Positions 54,533 through 63,012 of a stretch of 64,000 bases of DNA are shown in pieces. Location: the NCBI RefSeq assembly GCF_001895025.1, contig NZ_BCXI01000004.1, positions 1 to 64,000 on the forward strand. Reading direction: 5' to 3'. This stretch comes from Rhodococcus zopfii NBRC 100606 = JCM 9919 (lineage in GTDB: Bacteria > Actinomycetota > Actinomycetes > Mycobacteriales > Mycobacteriaceae). The notes under the pieces were generated by a model. That model was not told where the DNA came from, ran no database searches, and worked only from the letters and a program-made list of their open reading frames with translations. Numbering within the stretch: the stretch's first letter is position 1; the number at the start of each line of letters is the position of its first letter. Position numbers and translations under genes: made by a program.

Positions 54533-54810
54533 AACCGCGGGTAGTTCCGGATCGTCCGGTTGGGAATCCACGTCCGATCTCGATAGGATCACGCCGTGTA
54601 ACGAGTCGATAACGCTCTAGGGCTCGTGGCGGGAGCCCGCATCTGCATTTGTCCCGTGACCAGCGGGACGGGGGTTTGTCAGACCTCCCGTAGTCATTTA
54701 CAGTCTTGACCGCAGTGTGACTTGTGGCGCCGCTCCGCGGACCGCCACCGCCGGAATCCGACGGGGAACGCGTAGGCGGACGCCGCAGATCGAGAAAGTG
54801 AGCATTGTTC

Positions 54811-55821
54811 ATGCGTTTAGTCCCGAGGTTGTCGCAGCGCCTCCGCAGCCGGGTGCTCGGCACCGCAGCTGCCGCGCTCGTGCTGCCGGTCGCGGCCGGT
54901 GCCGCCGGAATCACCGCCGCAGTTGCCGCCCCCGCGCAGTCCGCCCCGATCGCGCACAGCGCGCCGGCCGGCGGCTTCGAGGAAGTCTTCGTCGACTCCG
55001 ACATGGGCCCGATCAAGGTGCAGATCCAGTGGGCCGCTCGTGGTGGCGACGCCGCGCTGTACCTGCTCGACGGTCTGCGTGCACGCGATGATGCGAACGC
55101 CTGGTCCTTCGAGACGAACGCACTCACGCAGTTCGCCAATGACAACGTCTCGCTCATCATGCCGGTCGGCGGTGAGTCGAGCTTCTACACCGACTGGTAC
55201 TCGCCCAGCAACCTCAACGGCCAGGACGTCACCTACAAGTGGGAGACCTTCCTGACCGAGCAGCTGCCCGGATACCTCGCGACGCGCGGCGTCTCGCCGA
55301 ACAACAACGGCATCCTCGGCCTGTCGATGGGTGGTTCCGCCGCCCTGACGCTGGCCGCGTACCACCGCGACCAGTTCAAGTTCGCGTCCTCGCTGTCGGG
55401 CTACCTCAACCTGTCCGCTCCGGGCATGCGTGAGGCCATCCGCGTCGCGATGCTCGACGCCGGCCGCTACAACGTCGACGCGATGTGGGGCCCGCCGTGG
55501 AGCCCGGCCTGGCTGCGCAACGACCCGTTCGTCTTCGCACCGAAGCTCGAGGGCCTGTCGCTGTACATCTCGGCGGCCAGCGGCCTGCCCGGCCAGCACG
55601 ACAAGCCGCAGGGTCTGACCGGCGTCTACAACACCGGTAACGCGATGGGCCTCGAGGCGCTGTCCCTCGTCCAGACCCGCGCGTTCCAGGTGAAGCTGGC
55701 CACACTCGGCATCTCGGCCTCCTTCGACTTCCCGGCCCGCGGCACCCACGCGTGGAAGTACTGGGAAGACCAGCTGTGGAAGGCCCGCCCGCAGATCCTG
55801 GATGCCCTCAACGCGCACTGA
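54811..55821 (+). CDS. Mycolyltransferase (antigen 85 family)
   Basis: A 336-residue secreted esterase with a signal peptide (cut near AAVAAPAQS, residue 40). The alpha/beta hydrolase core has GGESSFYTDWY, the fibronectin/substrate region YKWETFLTEQLPGYL, the nucleophile GLSMGGSAA (S172) and the histidine in GTHAWKYW. It moves mycolates between trehalose monomycolate and arabinogalactan or a second trehalose. The ATG before RLVPRLSQ is used. It follows aftB after a 278-bp gap that should hold its own promoter. It matches FbpA by position (Rv3804c), but the exact member is not claimed. Confidence 0.93.
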   Translation: MRLVPRLSQRLRSRVLGTAAAALVLPVAAGAAGITAAVAAPAQSAPIAHSAPAGGFEEVFVDSDMGPIKVQIQWAARGGDAALYLLDGLRARDDANAWSFETNALTQFANDNVSLIMPVGGESSFYTDWYSPSNLNGQDVTYKWETFLTEQLPGYLATRGVSPNNNGILGLSMGGSAALTLAAYHRDQFKFASSLSGYLNLSAPGMREAIRVAMLDAGRYNVDAMWGPPWSPAWLRNDPFVFAPKLEGLSLYISAASGLPGQHDKPQGLTGVYNTGNAMGLEALSLVQTRAFQVKLATLGISASFDFPARGTHAWKYWEDQLWKARPQILDALNAH

Positions 55822-55833
55822 CGCCGAAGGCGC

Positions 55834-55856
55834 TCGACGCGCGACCGTCGCGTCGA
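55834..55856 (+). terminator. Hairpin after first mycolyltransferase
   Basis: TCGACGCG (55834-55841) pairs with CGCGTCGA (55849-55856) over a 7-base loop, 12 bp after the stop. Confidence 0.5.
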
Positions 55857-55909
55857 CCGAGCGCTGAGGCGTCCCACTCGGACGCATATCGGCGCACACT
55901 GCCGGCCAT

Positions 55910-55952
55910 CATGCCGCCCGATCACCCCCCCACGGGGTGGCCGGGCGGCATG
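55910..55952 (+). terminator. Long hairpin terminator
   Basis: CATGCCGCCCG (55910-55920) pairs with CGGGCGGCATG (55942-55952), with further CACCCC/GGGGTG pairing inside. It is followed by TGTCGTTGTG. It is the stronger of the two terminators here. Confidence 0.75.
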
Positions 55953-55978
55953 TGTCGTTGTGAACAAATTTCCCACCA

Positions 55979-55987
55979 GTCACAGCG
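55979..55987 (+). promoter_or_regulatory. Possible MtrA-type motif GTCACAGCG
   Basis: The exact word GTCACAGCG occurs 167 bp before the second mycolyltransferase, and a second GTCACA starts at 56066. MtrA of M. tuberculosis binds loosely conserved GTCACAgcg-like direct repeats, including before fbpB. The 87-bp spacing here is longer than the tandem arrangement described, so this is tentative. Confidence 0.3.
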
Positions 55988-56153
55988 CGCCGTCGTCGAT
56001 CCCGGGACTTTCCCGTGTACAAACGATCTTCGGACGCAGTGGAAGCGACCTTCGAACGCGGAGCAGTCACAAATTCCGGAGACGAAGCAGGCACACGACC
56101 TTCGGATGTGGCCTCGGCTCCCGCGAACGGCCCGGCAACGCAGGAAGTGAGCG

Positions 56154-58022
56154 ATGCACATGCGAACAGCGATCGGCGGTCCACGAGTGAAGCGACGGAT
56201 CCTGGGCGCACTCGCCGCGACACTGGTCGCGCCGATGGCGGCGGGACTGACCACCGTTGCGGTCGCCTCCGCGGAACCGGCCCGGACCGCTCCCGTTGCG
56301 ACGCAGGCCCCGGCCTCGGGTATCACCGTCCAGCGGGTCGATTGGCTCACCGATCGCCGCGTCGCCGTGTGGATCAACTCCCCGTCGATGGGAACGCCGA
56401 TCCAGGTCCAGTTGCTGTTGGCCCGGGACTGGAACATCCGGCCCGACGCGCGCTTCCCCGTCGTGTACCTGCTCGACGGTATGCGCGCGCAGGACGACGA
56501 GAGCGGCTGGACGCTCAACACCGACGTCGAGGCGTTCTTCGCGGAAAAGAACATCAACGCCGTGCTGCCCATCGGCGGCCAGTCCAGCTTCTACTCGGAC
56601 TGGGTGGACCAGAACAACGGTCAGAACTACAAGTGGGAGACGTTCCTGACCAAGGAATTGCCCCAGGTCCTCGAGCGCGACTGGAGGTCCACGAGCACCC
56701 GCGCTGTGGTCGGTCTGTCCATGGGCGGCACCGCCGCGATGTTCCTGCCCGCACGCAATCCCGGCTTCTTCCAGTTCGCGGCGTCCCTGTCGGGCATCCT
56801 CACCACCACGACGCTGGGCATGCCCGAGGCCATCGGGTACGCCATGCAGGACGCGGGCGGCTTCGACGTCGATGCCATGTGGGGTCCGCCCGGCAGCGAC
56901 ACCTGGGAGTCGCACGATCCGTACCTGCTGGCCGAGAAGCTGCGCGGTGTGAGCCTGTACGTATCCAGCGGAAGCGGCAGCACCGGCCCGTACGACCAGC
57001 CGTCGGGCGTTCCCGGTGTGAGCACCAACTACGCGGGCATGGGCCTCGAGATCCTGTCGCGGCTGACCTCGCAGGCGTTCGCGACCAAACTCAACAAGAT
57101 CGGGATCCCGGCGCAGGTCGTGTACCGCCCGTCGGGCACGCACTCGTGGCCGTACTGGGAGTTCGAGCTGCACCAGCTGTGGCCGCAGCTGGCGAACACG
57201 CTCGGTGTGCCGGTGGAGAAGCCCGTGTGCTCGGCGGCCGGCTCGATCGCGGACACCGCGGGGGCCAACCCCTGGCTCGGTGACTGCGTCACCGCGGAGT
57301 ACCCCGTGGCCGGCGGCCGGGTCCAGGACTTCCGGTTCGGCCGGGTCTTCGCGTCCGAGGCGGGTACCTTCCCGGTCGGCGGTGCCATCGGCGGCGCCTA
57401 CCAGGGCAGCGGCGGCCCGGCTGGTCCGCTCGGCTACCCGAAGACCTGGGAGAACGGCACCCCGGACGGTCGCGGGCGGTTCAACCACTTCCAGCACGGT
57501 TCGATCTACTGGACGCCGCAGACCGGCGCCCACGCGATCCGCGGTGCGATCCTCGACGAATGGGCGCGGCAGGGCTGGGAGGGCGGTCCGCTCGGCTACC
57601 CGGTGCTCGACGAGGTCGCGACGCCGAACAAGCCGGGTGTCGTTCAGGGCTTCGAGATCGGCGCGCTGTACTGGAGCGAGCCCACCGGCGCCCACGCCGT
57701 GCAGGGCATGATCCTGGGCAAGTACGGCGAGCTCGGATACGAGAACGGCTGGCTCGGCTTCCCGAAGACCAGCGAGATCCCCGTGAAGGACGGCGGCCGC
57801 TTCAACGAGTTCGAGGGCGGCAACATCTACTGGAGCCCGCTGACCGGCGCCTGGCCGGTGCGTAACGGCGCAATCTTCGACGCGTGGAAGGAAGCCGGGT
57901 ACGAGAACGGCCGGCTGGGCTTCCCGATCAGCGACGAGTTCCCGATCGAGGGCGGAGTCCGGCAGAACTTCCAGGGCGGGTTCGTCACCCGGGTCGGTGA
58001 CGTCACCGCAGTGACCCCCTAG
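56154..58022 (+). CDS. Mycolyltransferase with C-terminal LGFP repeats
   Basis: A 622-residue secreted protein. After a signal peptide (cut near VASAEP, residue 41) the antigen-85 domain (about 55-345) has GGQSSFYSDWV, YKWETFLTKELP, the nucleophile GLSMGGTAA (S189) and GTHSWPYWEFEL. The remaining 250 residues are at least four LGFP units, each with a G-P-L-G-Y/F-P core (PLGYPKTWE, PLGYPVLDE, WLGFPKTSE, RLGFPISDE) and a following Y-W-S/T-P/E strand. LGFP repeats anchor proteins in the mycolate/arabinogalactan wall, as in corynebacterial PS1-type mycolyltransferases. ATG 56154 or 56160 may start it. Confidence 0.93.
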   Translation: MHMRTAIGGPRVKRRILGALAATLVAPMAAGLTTVAVASAEPARTAPVATQAPASGITVQRVDWLTDRRVAVWINSPSMGTPIQVQLLLARDWNIRPDARFPVVYLLDGMRAQDDESGWTLNTDVEAFFAEKNINAVLPIGGQSSFYSDWVDQNNGQNYKWETFLTKELPQVLERDWRSTSTRAVVGLSMGGTAAMFLPARNPGFFQFAASLSGILTTTTLGMPEAIGYAMQDAGGFDVDAMWGPPGSDTWESHDPYLLAEKLRGVSLYVSSGSGSTGPYDQPSGVPGVSTNYAGMGLEILSRLTSQAFATKLNKIGIPAQVVYRPSGTHSWPYWEFELHQLWPQLANTLGVPVEKPVCSAAGSIADTAGANPWLGDCVTAEYPVAGGRVQDFRFGRVFASEAGTFPVGGAIGGAYQGSGGPAGPLGYPKTWENGTPDGRGRFNHFQHGSIYWTPQTGAHAIRGAILDEWARQGWEGGPLGYPVLDEVATPNKPGVVQGFEIGALYWSEPTGAHAVQGMILGKYGELGYENGWLGFPKTSEIPVKDGGRFNEFEGGNIYWSPLTGAWPVRNGAIFDAWKEAGYENGRLGFPISDEFPIEGGVRQNFQGGFVTRVGDVTAVTP

Positions 58023-58206
58023 GGCCGCTCTCGACCGCAGGGTCGCAGGCACCTATCGTCGGGCGGTGATCGGAGCGACGGCTTCGGTCACCGCCCCGCG
58101 CTCTCTGTAGCCTGGGGCGGTGCCGGCGCCATGCTCCTGCCGGCTCACGACACCGTTCGCCCATCAGACCGTTCGCTCACGAAACCGGATGCGAGGACAC
58201 CACCAC

Positions 58207-58776
58207 ATGCCTGCACGGACCCGTTCGCGCTCGACCCGTGTGGTCGGCGCCTGCGTCGCCGCACTGACCGCCGCCGCTGTGCTGGGCGCCTGCGGAAGCG
58301 ACGACTCCACCGCGACGAGCACCCCTTCGGCCACCACGTCCGCGGCGGCCACGTCCACGTCGGCGGCCGCGACGACCACGGCGGGTGCCGAGAGCTCCGC
58401 AGCGGAGTCCACCCAAGCCGGCGCACCCGTGACGAGTCCCGGCGAGGCCGCGACCGCACCGCCGGCCGAGCCCCAGACCGCTCCCGGCTTCCCCGGCCCG
58501 ACCGAGGTTCCGACCGATGCGCGGGACGCGGCGTTCCTCGACGCACTGCGCGCGGAGGGCGTCGAACCGTCCGGTGACGGCAGCAGCGCGATCAACACCG
58601 CCAACTACATCTGCGGCGCGATCGACCAGGGCGGCAGCGACGAAGAGATCAAGACGATCGTCACGGCACTGGTCGGCAGCGACGCCGTCGCCGCGGGTGT
58701 CGAGATCACCGAGGAGCAGGCCGCCCAGACCGCGGACATCTACATCGCGACCGCCCGCTCGACCTACTGCAGCTAG
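58207..58776 (+). CDS. DUF732-family lipoprotein
   Basis: A 189-residue secreted protein. A signal sequence VVGACVAALTAAAVLGACGS ends in the lipobox LGAC. A Thr/Ala/Ser-rich linker (about 40-85) follows, then a DUF732 domain (about 100-185) with the pattern DAAFLDALRAEGV, AINTANYICGAID and IATARSTYCS; its two cysteines probably form a disulfide. The function is unknown. GAGGA lies 10 nt before ATG 58207; an ATG at 58189 would add six residues. The cutinase gene follows after 12 bp. Confidence 0.8.
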   Translation: MPARTRSRSTRVVGACVAALTAAAVLGACGSDDSTATSTPSATTSAAATSTSAAATTTAGAESSAAESTQAGAPVTSPGEAATAPPAEPQTAPGFPGPTEVPTDARDAAFLDALRAEGVEPSGDGSSAINTANYICGAIDQGGSDEEIKTIVTALVGSDAVAAGVEITEEQAAQTADIYIATARSTYCS

Positions 58777-58788
58777 GGGATTCACAGC

Positions 58789-59751
58789 ATGATGGCCCGG
58801 ACGAACAAGAGGCGGCGCGGACGCGTCGTCGTCGTGATCGTTGCGCTTCTCGTCCTGGTCGTCGTGCTTGCGCTGTGGTACATCCTCGCCGGGCGCCTGC
58901 CCGCACCGGGCCCGTTGCTTCCGCCGACGCCGGAAAAGCCGCAGTCGCAGCCGGCCGAGTGCCCCGACGTCCAGGTGGTCGCGGTGCCCGGCACGTGGGA
59001 GTCCGCGGTCGGCGACGATCCGTACAACCCGACCGCCAATCCGTTCTCGTTGATGCTGAACGTGACTCGACCGCTGCAGCAGCAGTTCGATCCGCAGCGC
59101 GCGGACGTGTACACCGTGCCGTACGTGGCGCAGTTCTCGAACCCCGTGGCGCTGCCGCCGGACGGTCAGCAGTCGTACAACAACAGTCGCACCGCGGGCA
59201 CCGCGGCGACGGAGGACATCCTGAGCCGCCGCTCGGCCGAGTGCCCGCTCACGTCGTACTTCCTGACGGGCTTCTCCCAGGGTGCGGTCATCGCCGGTGA
59301 CGTCGCAGCGAAGATCGGCGCGGGGAACGGACCGGTGCCCGCGGACCGTGTTCTCGGTGTCGCGCTCATCGCCGACGGTCGACGCGACCCCGACGCCGCC
59401 CCGACGATCGGGCCGCCGGTCGCCGGGGTGGGAGCCGAATTGTCGCTGGCCGGTCTGAAGCTGCCGGGGATGAGCTTGACCGGGCCCCGGCCCGGCGGGT
59501 TCGGTGAGCTCGCCGACCGGACCGTGCAGATCTGCGCGCCCACCGACGGCATCTGCGATGCGCCGCCGGATGCACTCAGACTCGGCAATCTGCTCGCGAG
59601 TGCGCCGCGGCTGCTCGAGTACTACAACAACCCGGTGCACGCGATGTACAACACGTTCGTCGTCGACGACGCCGGGACCACGTCGACGCAGTGGGTCGCG
59701 CGCTGGGCGTCGGAGAAGATCGAGGCAGCGCCGACGCCTCCGGAAGAGTGA
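58789..59751 (+). CDS. Cutinase-family hydrolase (Rv3802c-like phospholipase/thioesterase)
   Basis: A 320-residue envelope esterase held by an N-terminal helix (RVVVVIVALLVLVVVLALWYI in parts, residues 12-33) with a Pro-rich stalk. The alpha/beta core has VVAVPGTWES, the nucleophile GFSQGAVIAG (S163), the acid in CAPTDGICDAPP, and the histidine in NPVHAMYN. Rv3802c is an essential phospholipase A/thioesterase that supports mycolate homeostasis and is inhibited by tetrahydrolipstatin. Its usual place is just before fadD32; here an LLM gene lies between. Two adjacent ATGs (58789, 58792) may start it. Confidence 0.92.
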   Translation: MMARTNKRRRGRVVVVIVALLVLVVVLALWYILAGRLPAPGPLLPPTPEKPQSQPAECPDVQVVAVPGTWESAVGDDPYNPTANPFSLMLNVTRPLQQQFDPQRADVYTVPYVAQFSNPVALPPDGQQSYNNSRTAGTAATEDILSRRSAECPLTSYFLTGFSQGAVIAGDVAAKIGAGNGPVPADRVLGVALIADGRRDPDAAPTIGPPVAGVGAELSLAGLKLPGMSLTGPRPGGFGELADRTVQICAPTDGICDAPPDALRLGNLLASAPRLLEYYNNPVHAMYNTFVVDDAGTTSTQWVARWASEKIEAAPTPPEE

Positions 59752-59897
59752 TCCACGGGGTGGGTTACCGGGCGGTAGTGTTGGGCATCACGACCCGATA
59801 CAATCTCTCCACCGTCGGCACTTAGACTCGACAATCGGCTGCGTCCGGAGTGTCCGGGCCGTGGCGCACGGACACAGCACACGGGAGAGAAGGTTCG

Positions 59898-60899
59898 ATG
59901 AGCGCCACCGACGGCTCCGCAGCACTTCAGCCGCGGAAGTTTCGCTTCGCCGCCGGTGGGGAAGGCAACGCCGAGGAAGGCGGGGCCAGACGTTTCGTCA
60001 AGCTCGCCCAGCGGGCCGAGGAACTGGGCTACGACAGCTTCATGATCCCGGACCACCTGGGTAACCAGGTCGGCCCGATCGCCGCGCTCGGTGCCCTGGC
60101 CGTGGCGACCGACAGGATCCGGATCGGCACCGCGATGCTCGCGAACGGGTTCCGGCATCCCGCGATCCTCGCGAAGGACGCCGCGACCATCGACGTGCTC
60201 TCCGGTGGCCGACTCGAACTCGGTCTCGGGGCCGGGTGGATGAAGGACGAATTCGACAAGGCGGGCATCGCCTACGACCGTCCCGGGGTGCGTATCGAGA
60301 AGCTCGAGGAGACGCTGCAGATTCTCGACGTGCTGCTGCGCGGGCGGGAGTGCACGTTCGAGGGCAAGCACTACCGCGTCGACGGTCTCAAAGGCAGTCC
60401 GCGGCCGCGTCAGGGGCCGCGACCACCGATCGCGGTCGGTGGTGGTGGGCCGCGCATGCTCGCCCTCGCGGCGCGGTACGCCGACATCATCTCGGTGGCA
60501 CCGCCGACGAACAGTGACGGAAAGCTGTTGCTGTCCGGCATCACGATGGACAGCACGATCGAGCGGGTGGACGTGATCCGGCGGGCCGCCGGTGATCGTT
60601 TCGCCGACATCGAGTTGAACTGGACTATCACCATGATCCTCGTCACCGATGACAAACAGCAGGCCGCAGAGATGGCGCTGGGTGCGCTCGATCAGGGATT
60701 CCCCCCGAACATCGAGGTCGATACCCGTCTGACGGTCGACGACATCCTCGAATCCCCCTACCTGGCAATCGGTTCGCACGAGGAGATCGCCGAACGGATT
60801 CGTGCGGTGCGGGCGAAGACCGGTATGTCGTACGTCGGTGTCTTCCCGACCCAGATGGAGGCCTTCGCGCCCGTGATTCCCCTGCTCGCTGGGGAATGA
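59898..60899 (+). CDS. LLM-class (luciferase-like) F420-dependent oxidoreductase
   Basis: A 333-residue TIM-barrel protein with family phrases LAQRAEELGYDSFMIPDHLG, VATDRIRIGTAMLANGFRHPAILAKDAATIDVLSGGRLELGLGAGW (in parts: IRIGTAMLANGFRHP and GGRLELGLGAGW) and IAVGGGGPRMLALAARYADIISV. These are typical of F420-dependent LLM enzymes in actinobacteria; FMN use is not excluded. It is not part of the conserved mycolate block in M. tuberculosis as I recall it, so its insertion between the cutinase and fadD32 genes is unusual. GAGAAGG precedes the ATG. Confidence 0.85.
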   Translation: MSATDGSAALQPRKFRFAAGGEGNAEEGGARRFVKLAQRAEELGYDSFMIPDHLGNQVGPIAALGALAVATDRIRIGTAMLANGFRHPAILAKDAATIDVLSGGRLELGLGAGWMKDEFDKAGIAYDRPGVRIEKLEETLQILDVLLRGRECTFEGKHYRVDGLKGSPRPRQGPRPPIAVGGGGPRMLALAARYADIISVAPPTNSDGKLLLSGITMDSTIERVDVIRRAAGDRFADIELNWTITMILVTDDKQQAAEMALGALDQGFPPNIEVDTRLTVDDILESPYLAIGSHEEIAERIRAVRAKTGMSYVGVFPTQMEAFAPVIPLLAGE

Positions 60900-60930
60900 G
60901 GCAATGAGGATCTGTAACATATTCGTGATC

Positions 60931-60952
60931 TCGGACCGATGAATCGGTCCGA
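60931..60952. promoter_or_regulatory. 22-bp perfect palindrome upstream of fadD32
   Basis: TCGGACCGAT and ATCGGTCCGA flank GA, giving 10-bp perfect arms. It lies 32 bp after the LLM stop and 136 bp before the fadD32 start. It could be a repressor site for fadD32-pks13 or a terminator for the LLM gene; no T-run follows. Confidence 0.5.
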
Positions 60953-61046
60953 CAGGTTGCACGTTCGCACGCGACGAAGCTGCGAGGGTGCCACTGTCCG
61001 TGTAGCGCGAACGAACGAATCGCGAAGTAAGGAACGGGGCGCAACC

Positions 61047-61091
61047 ATGTCGGGTGGTTGTGGGATCGCTTCGACAGGGAGAAGGAATTGA
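61047..61091 (+). CDS. Possible 14-codon leader frame before fadD32
   Basis: ATG to TGA encodes [25 protein letters not shown] lies before its ATG. Its TGA overlaps the fadD32 TTG start (TTGA), so translation may be coupled. Another reading is that it is chance; the frame is too short to test for coding bias. Confidence 0.35.
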   Translation: MSGGCGIASTGRRN

Positions 61092-62977
61092 GCGTCGGTT
61101 TCGAAGAGTTCATCGATGAGAACGGTCGGATCGTTCTGCCCGAGGGCAACACGCTGCTCGATCACCTTGAACAGCACACGCACGGCAACGGCGGCGATCT
61201 CGCGTACCGGTACATCGATTACTCCCGCGAGCGCGACGGAGAGGTGCACGAGCTGACGTGGCACCAGTTCGGCGTGCGGATGCGCGCGATCGCCTCCCGC
61301 CTCCAGCAGATCACCAAGCCGGGTGACCGTGTCGCGATCCTCGCCCCCCAGGGCCTGGACTACGTCGTATCGTTCTTCGCGGCGATCTATGCCGGCGCCA
61401 TCGCGGTGCCGCTGTTCGATCCGGACGAGCCGGGGCACACCGACCGCCTGCACGCCGTGCTCGGCGACTGCACGCCCAGCGCGATCCTGACGGCGACGTC
61501 GTCCGCTGCCGGCGTCCGCCAGTTCTTCCGTCCGCTTCCGGCCGCGGAGCGCCCCCGCGTCATCGCGGTCGACGCCATCCCCGATTCGGTCGCCGACACG
61601 TGGACACGCCCGGAAATCGGTACCGACGACGTCGCCTACCTGCAGTACACCTCGGGCTCGACCCGGGTCCCGGCCGGCGTGGAGATCACCCACCGGTCGG
61701 TGCTCACCAACGTCGTGCAGATGGCCGACTCGATCGAACTCAACGAGACCTCCCGCGGCGTGACCTGGCTTCCGCTGTTCCACGACATGGGTCTGCTGAC
61801 GGTGATCCTGCCCGCCATCGGCGGCAAGTACATCACCATCATGAGCCCGCGCGCGTTCGTGGCGCGGCCCGGCCGGTGGATCCGCGAACTGGCCGCCGTC
61901 TCCGACGGCGCCGGCACGTTCGCCGCCGCCCCGAACTTCGCGTTCGAGCACGCCGCCGCGCGTGGCCTTCCGAAGGCGGGGGAGACCCTCGACCTGTCCA
62001 ACGTGATCGGGCTGATCAACGGCAGCGAGCCGGTGACCACGTCGTCGATGCGCAAGTTCAACGAGGCGTTCGCGCCGTACGGCCTGCCGAAGACCGCGAT
62101 CAAGCCGTCGTACGGCATGGCGGAGGCGACCTTGTTCGTGTCGTCCACCAAGCACAGCGACGAGGCGAAGGTCATCTACGTCGACCGCCACGAGCTCAAC
62201 GCGGGCCGGATCGTGAAGGTGGATCCCGAGACCCCGGGCGCGATTGCGCAGGTCTCCTGCGGCTACGTCGCGCGCAGCCAGTGGGCGGCGATCGTCGACG
62301 CCGAGACCGGCGCCGAGGTCCCCGACGAGCACGTCGGTGAGATCTGGCTGCACGGCGACAACATCGGCATCGGCTACTGGGGCCGCAAGGACGAGACCGA
62401 CGAGACGTTCCACAACCGGATCACGAACCGTCTCGACGACAACAGCCACGCCGAGGGCACCGCGCCGGACGCCAACTGGTTGCGCACCGGTGACTACGGC
62501 GTCTACATCGACGGCGAGCTGTACATCACCGGTCGCGTCAAGGACCTGGTGATCGTCGACGGCCGCAATCATTACCCGCAGGACCTCGAGTTCTCGGCGC
62601 AGGAGGCCAGCACCTCGCTGCGCCCCGGCTTCATCGCGGCATTCGCGGTCCCGGCGAACCAGCTTCCGAGCGACGTGTTCGAGAACGAGGCCTCCGGCCT
62701 CAGGTTCGACGCCGACGATGCTTCCGAACAGCTCGTGATCGTCGCCGAGCGCGGCCCGGGGGCCGGCAAGGCCGATCCGCAGCCGATCGCCGACGCGGTG
62801 CGCGCGGCGATCGCGACCCGCCACGGTGTGACGGCACGCGACATCCTGCTGGTCCCGGCCGGATCCATCCCGCGCACGTCCAGCGGCAAGATCGCACGCC
62901 GGGCCTGCAAGGCCGCCTACATCGAGGGAACGCTGCGCGGGGGCTATCAGCAGCAAGCATTCCCCGATAGCGTGTAA
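61088..62977 (+). CDS. fadD32: Long-chain fatty acyl-AMP ligase FadD32
   Basis: A 629-residue ANL enzyme, matching M. tuberculosis FadD32 (637) over nearly its whole length. The P-loop is [15 protein letters not shown] (184-198). Other motifs are [42 protein letters not shown] and [19 protein letters not shown]. The FAAL insertion is present. It makes the meromycoloyl-AMP and loads it on Pks13. TTG 61088 is chosen because AGGGAG lies 6 nt upstream; a TTG at 61058 would add 10 residues. pks13 follows after 35 bp. Confidence 0.97.
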   Translation: MSVGFEEFIDENGRIVLPEGNTLLDHLEQHTHGNGGDLAYRYIDYSRERDGEVHELTWHQFGVRMRAIASRLQQITKPGDRVAILAPQGLDYVVSFFAAIYAGAIAVPLFDPDEPGHTDRLHAVLGDCTPSAILTATSSAAGVRQFFRPLPAAERPRVIAVDAIPDSVADTWTRPEIGTDDVAYLQYTSGSTRVPAGVEITHRSVLTNVVQMADSIELNETSRGVTWLPLFHDMGLLTVILPAIGGKYITIMSPRAFVARPGRWIRELAAVSDGAGTFAAAPNFAFEHAAARGLPKAGETLDLSNVIGLINGSEPVTTSSMRKFNEAFAPYGLPKTAIKPSYGMAEATLFVSSTKHSDEAKVIYVDRHELNAGRIVKVDPETPGAIAQVSCGYVARSQWAAIVDAETGAEVPDEHVGEIWLHGDNIGIGYWGRKDETDETFHNRITNRLDDNSHAEGTAPDANWLRTGDYGVYIDGELYITGRVKDLVIVDGRNHYPQDLEFSAQEASTSLRPGFIAAFAVPANQLPSDVFENEASGLRFDADDASEQLVIVAERGPGAGKADPQPIADAVRAAIATRHGVTARDILLVPAGSIPRTSSGKIARRACKAAYIEGTLRGGYQQQAFPDSV

Positions 62978-63012
62978 CAATTGTTCTCTTTCACGGGTAG
63001 CGTGGTGGGTTG

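Larger units (their letters stand above)
55822..56153. other. Intergenic region between mycolyltransferase genes, no gene seen
   Basis: These 332 bp hold two hairpins near the first gene, then an AT-richer promoter-like part (TGAACAAATTTCC at 55961-55973) and two GTCACA words upstream of the second mycolyltransferase. Short frames present have no coding character. Confidence 0.6.

Noticed and set aside
52379-54592. 737-codon open frame on the minus strand opposite aftB
   Set aside because: Its composition (Arg, Gln, His, Pro) is that of a shadow frame, and aftB has clear GT-C character on the other strand.
54601-54640. GGGCTC/GAGCCC stem before the first mycolyltransferase as a riboswitch
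   Set aside because: A 6-bp stem with an 8-base loop and no further conserved structure is common by chance here.
60758-62980. 740-codon open frame on the minus strand opposite fadD32
   Set aside because: fadD32 is recognisable over its whole length; the antisense frame has no motif.
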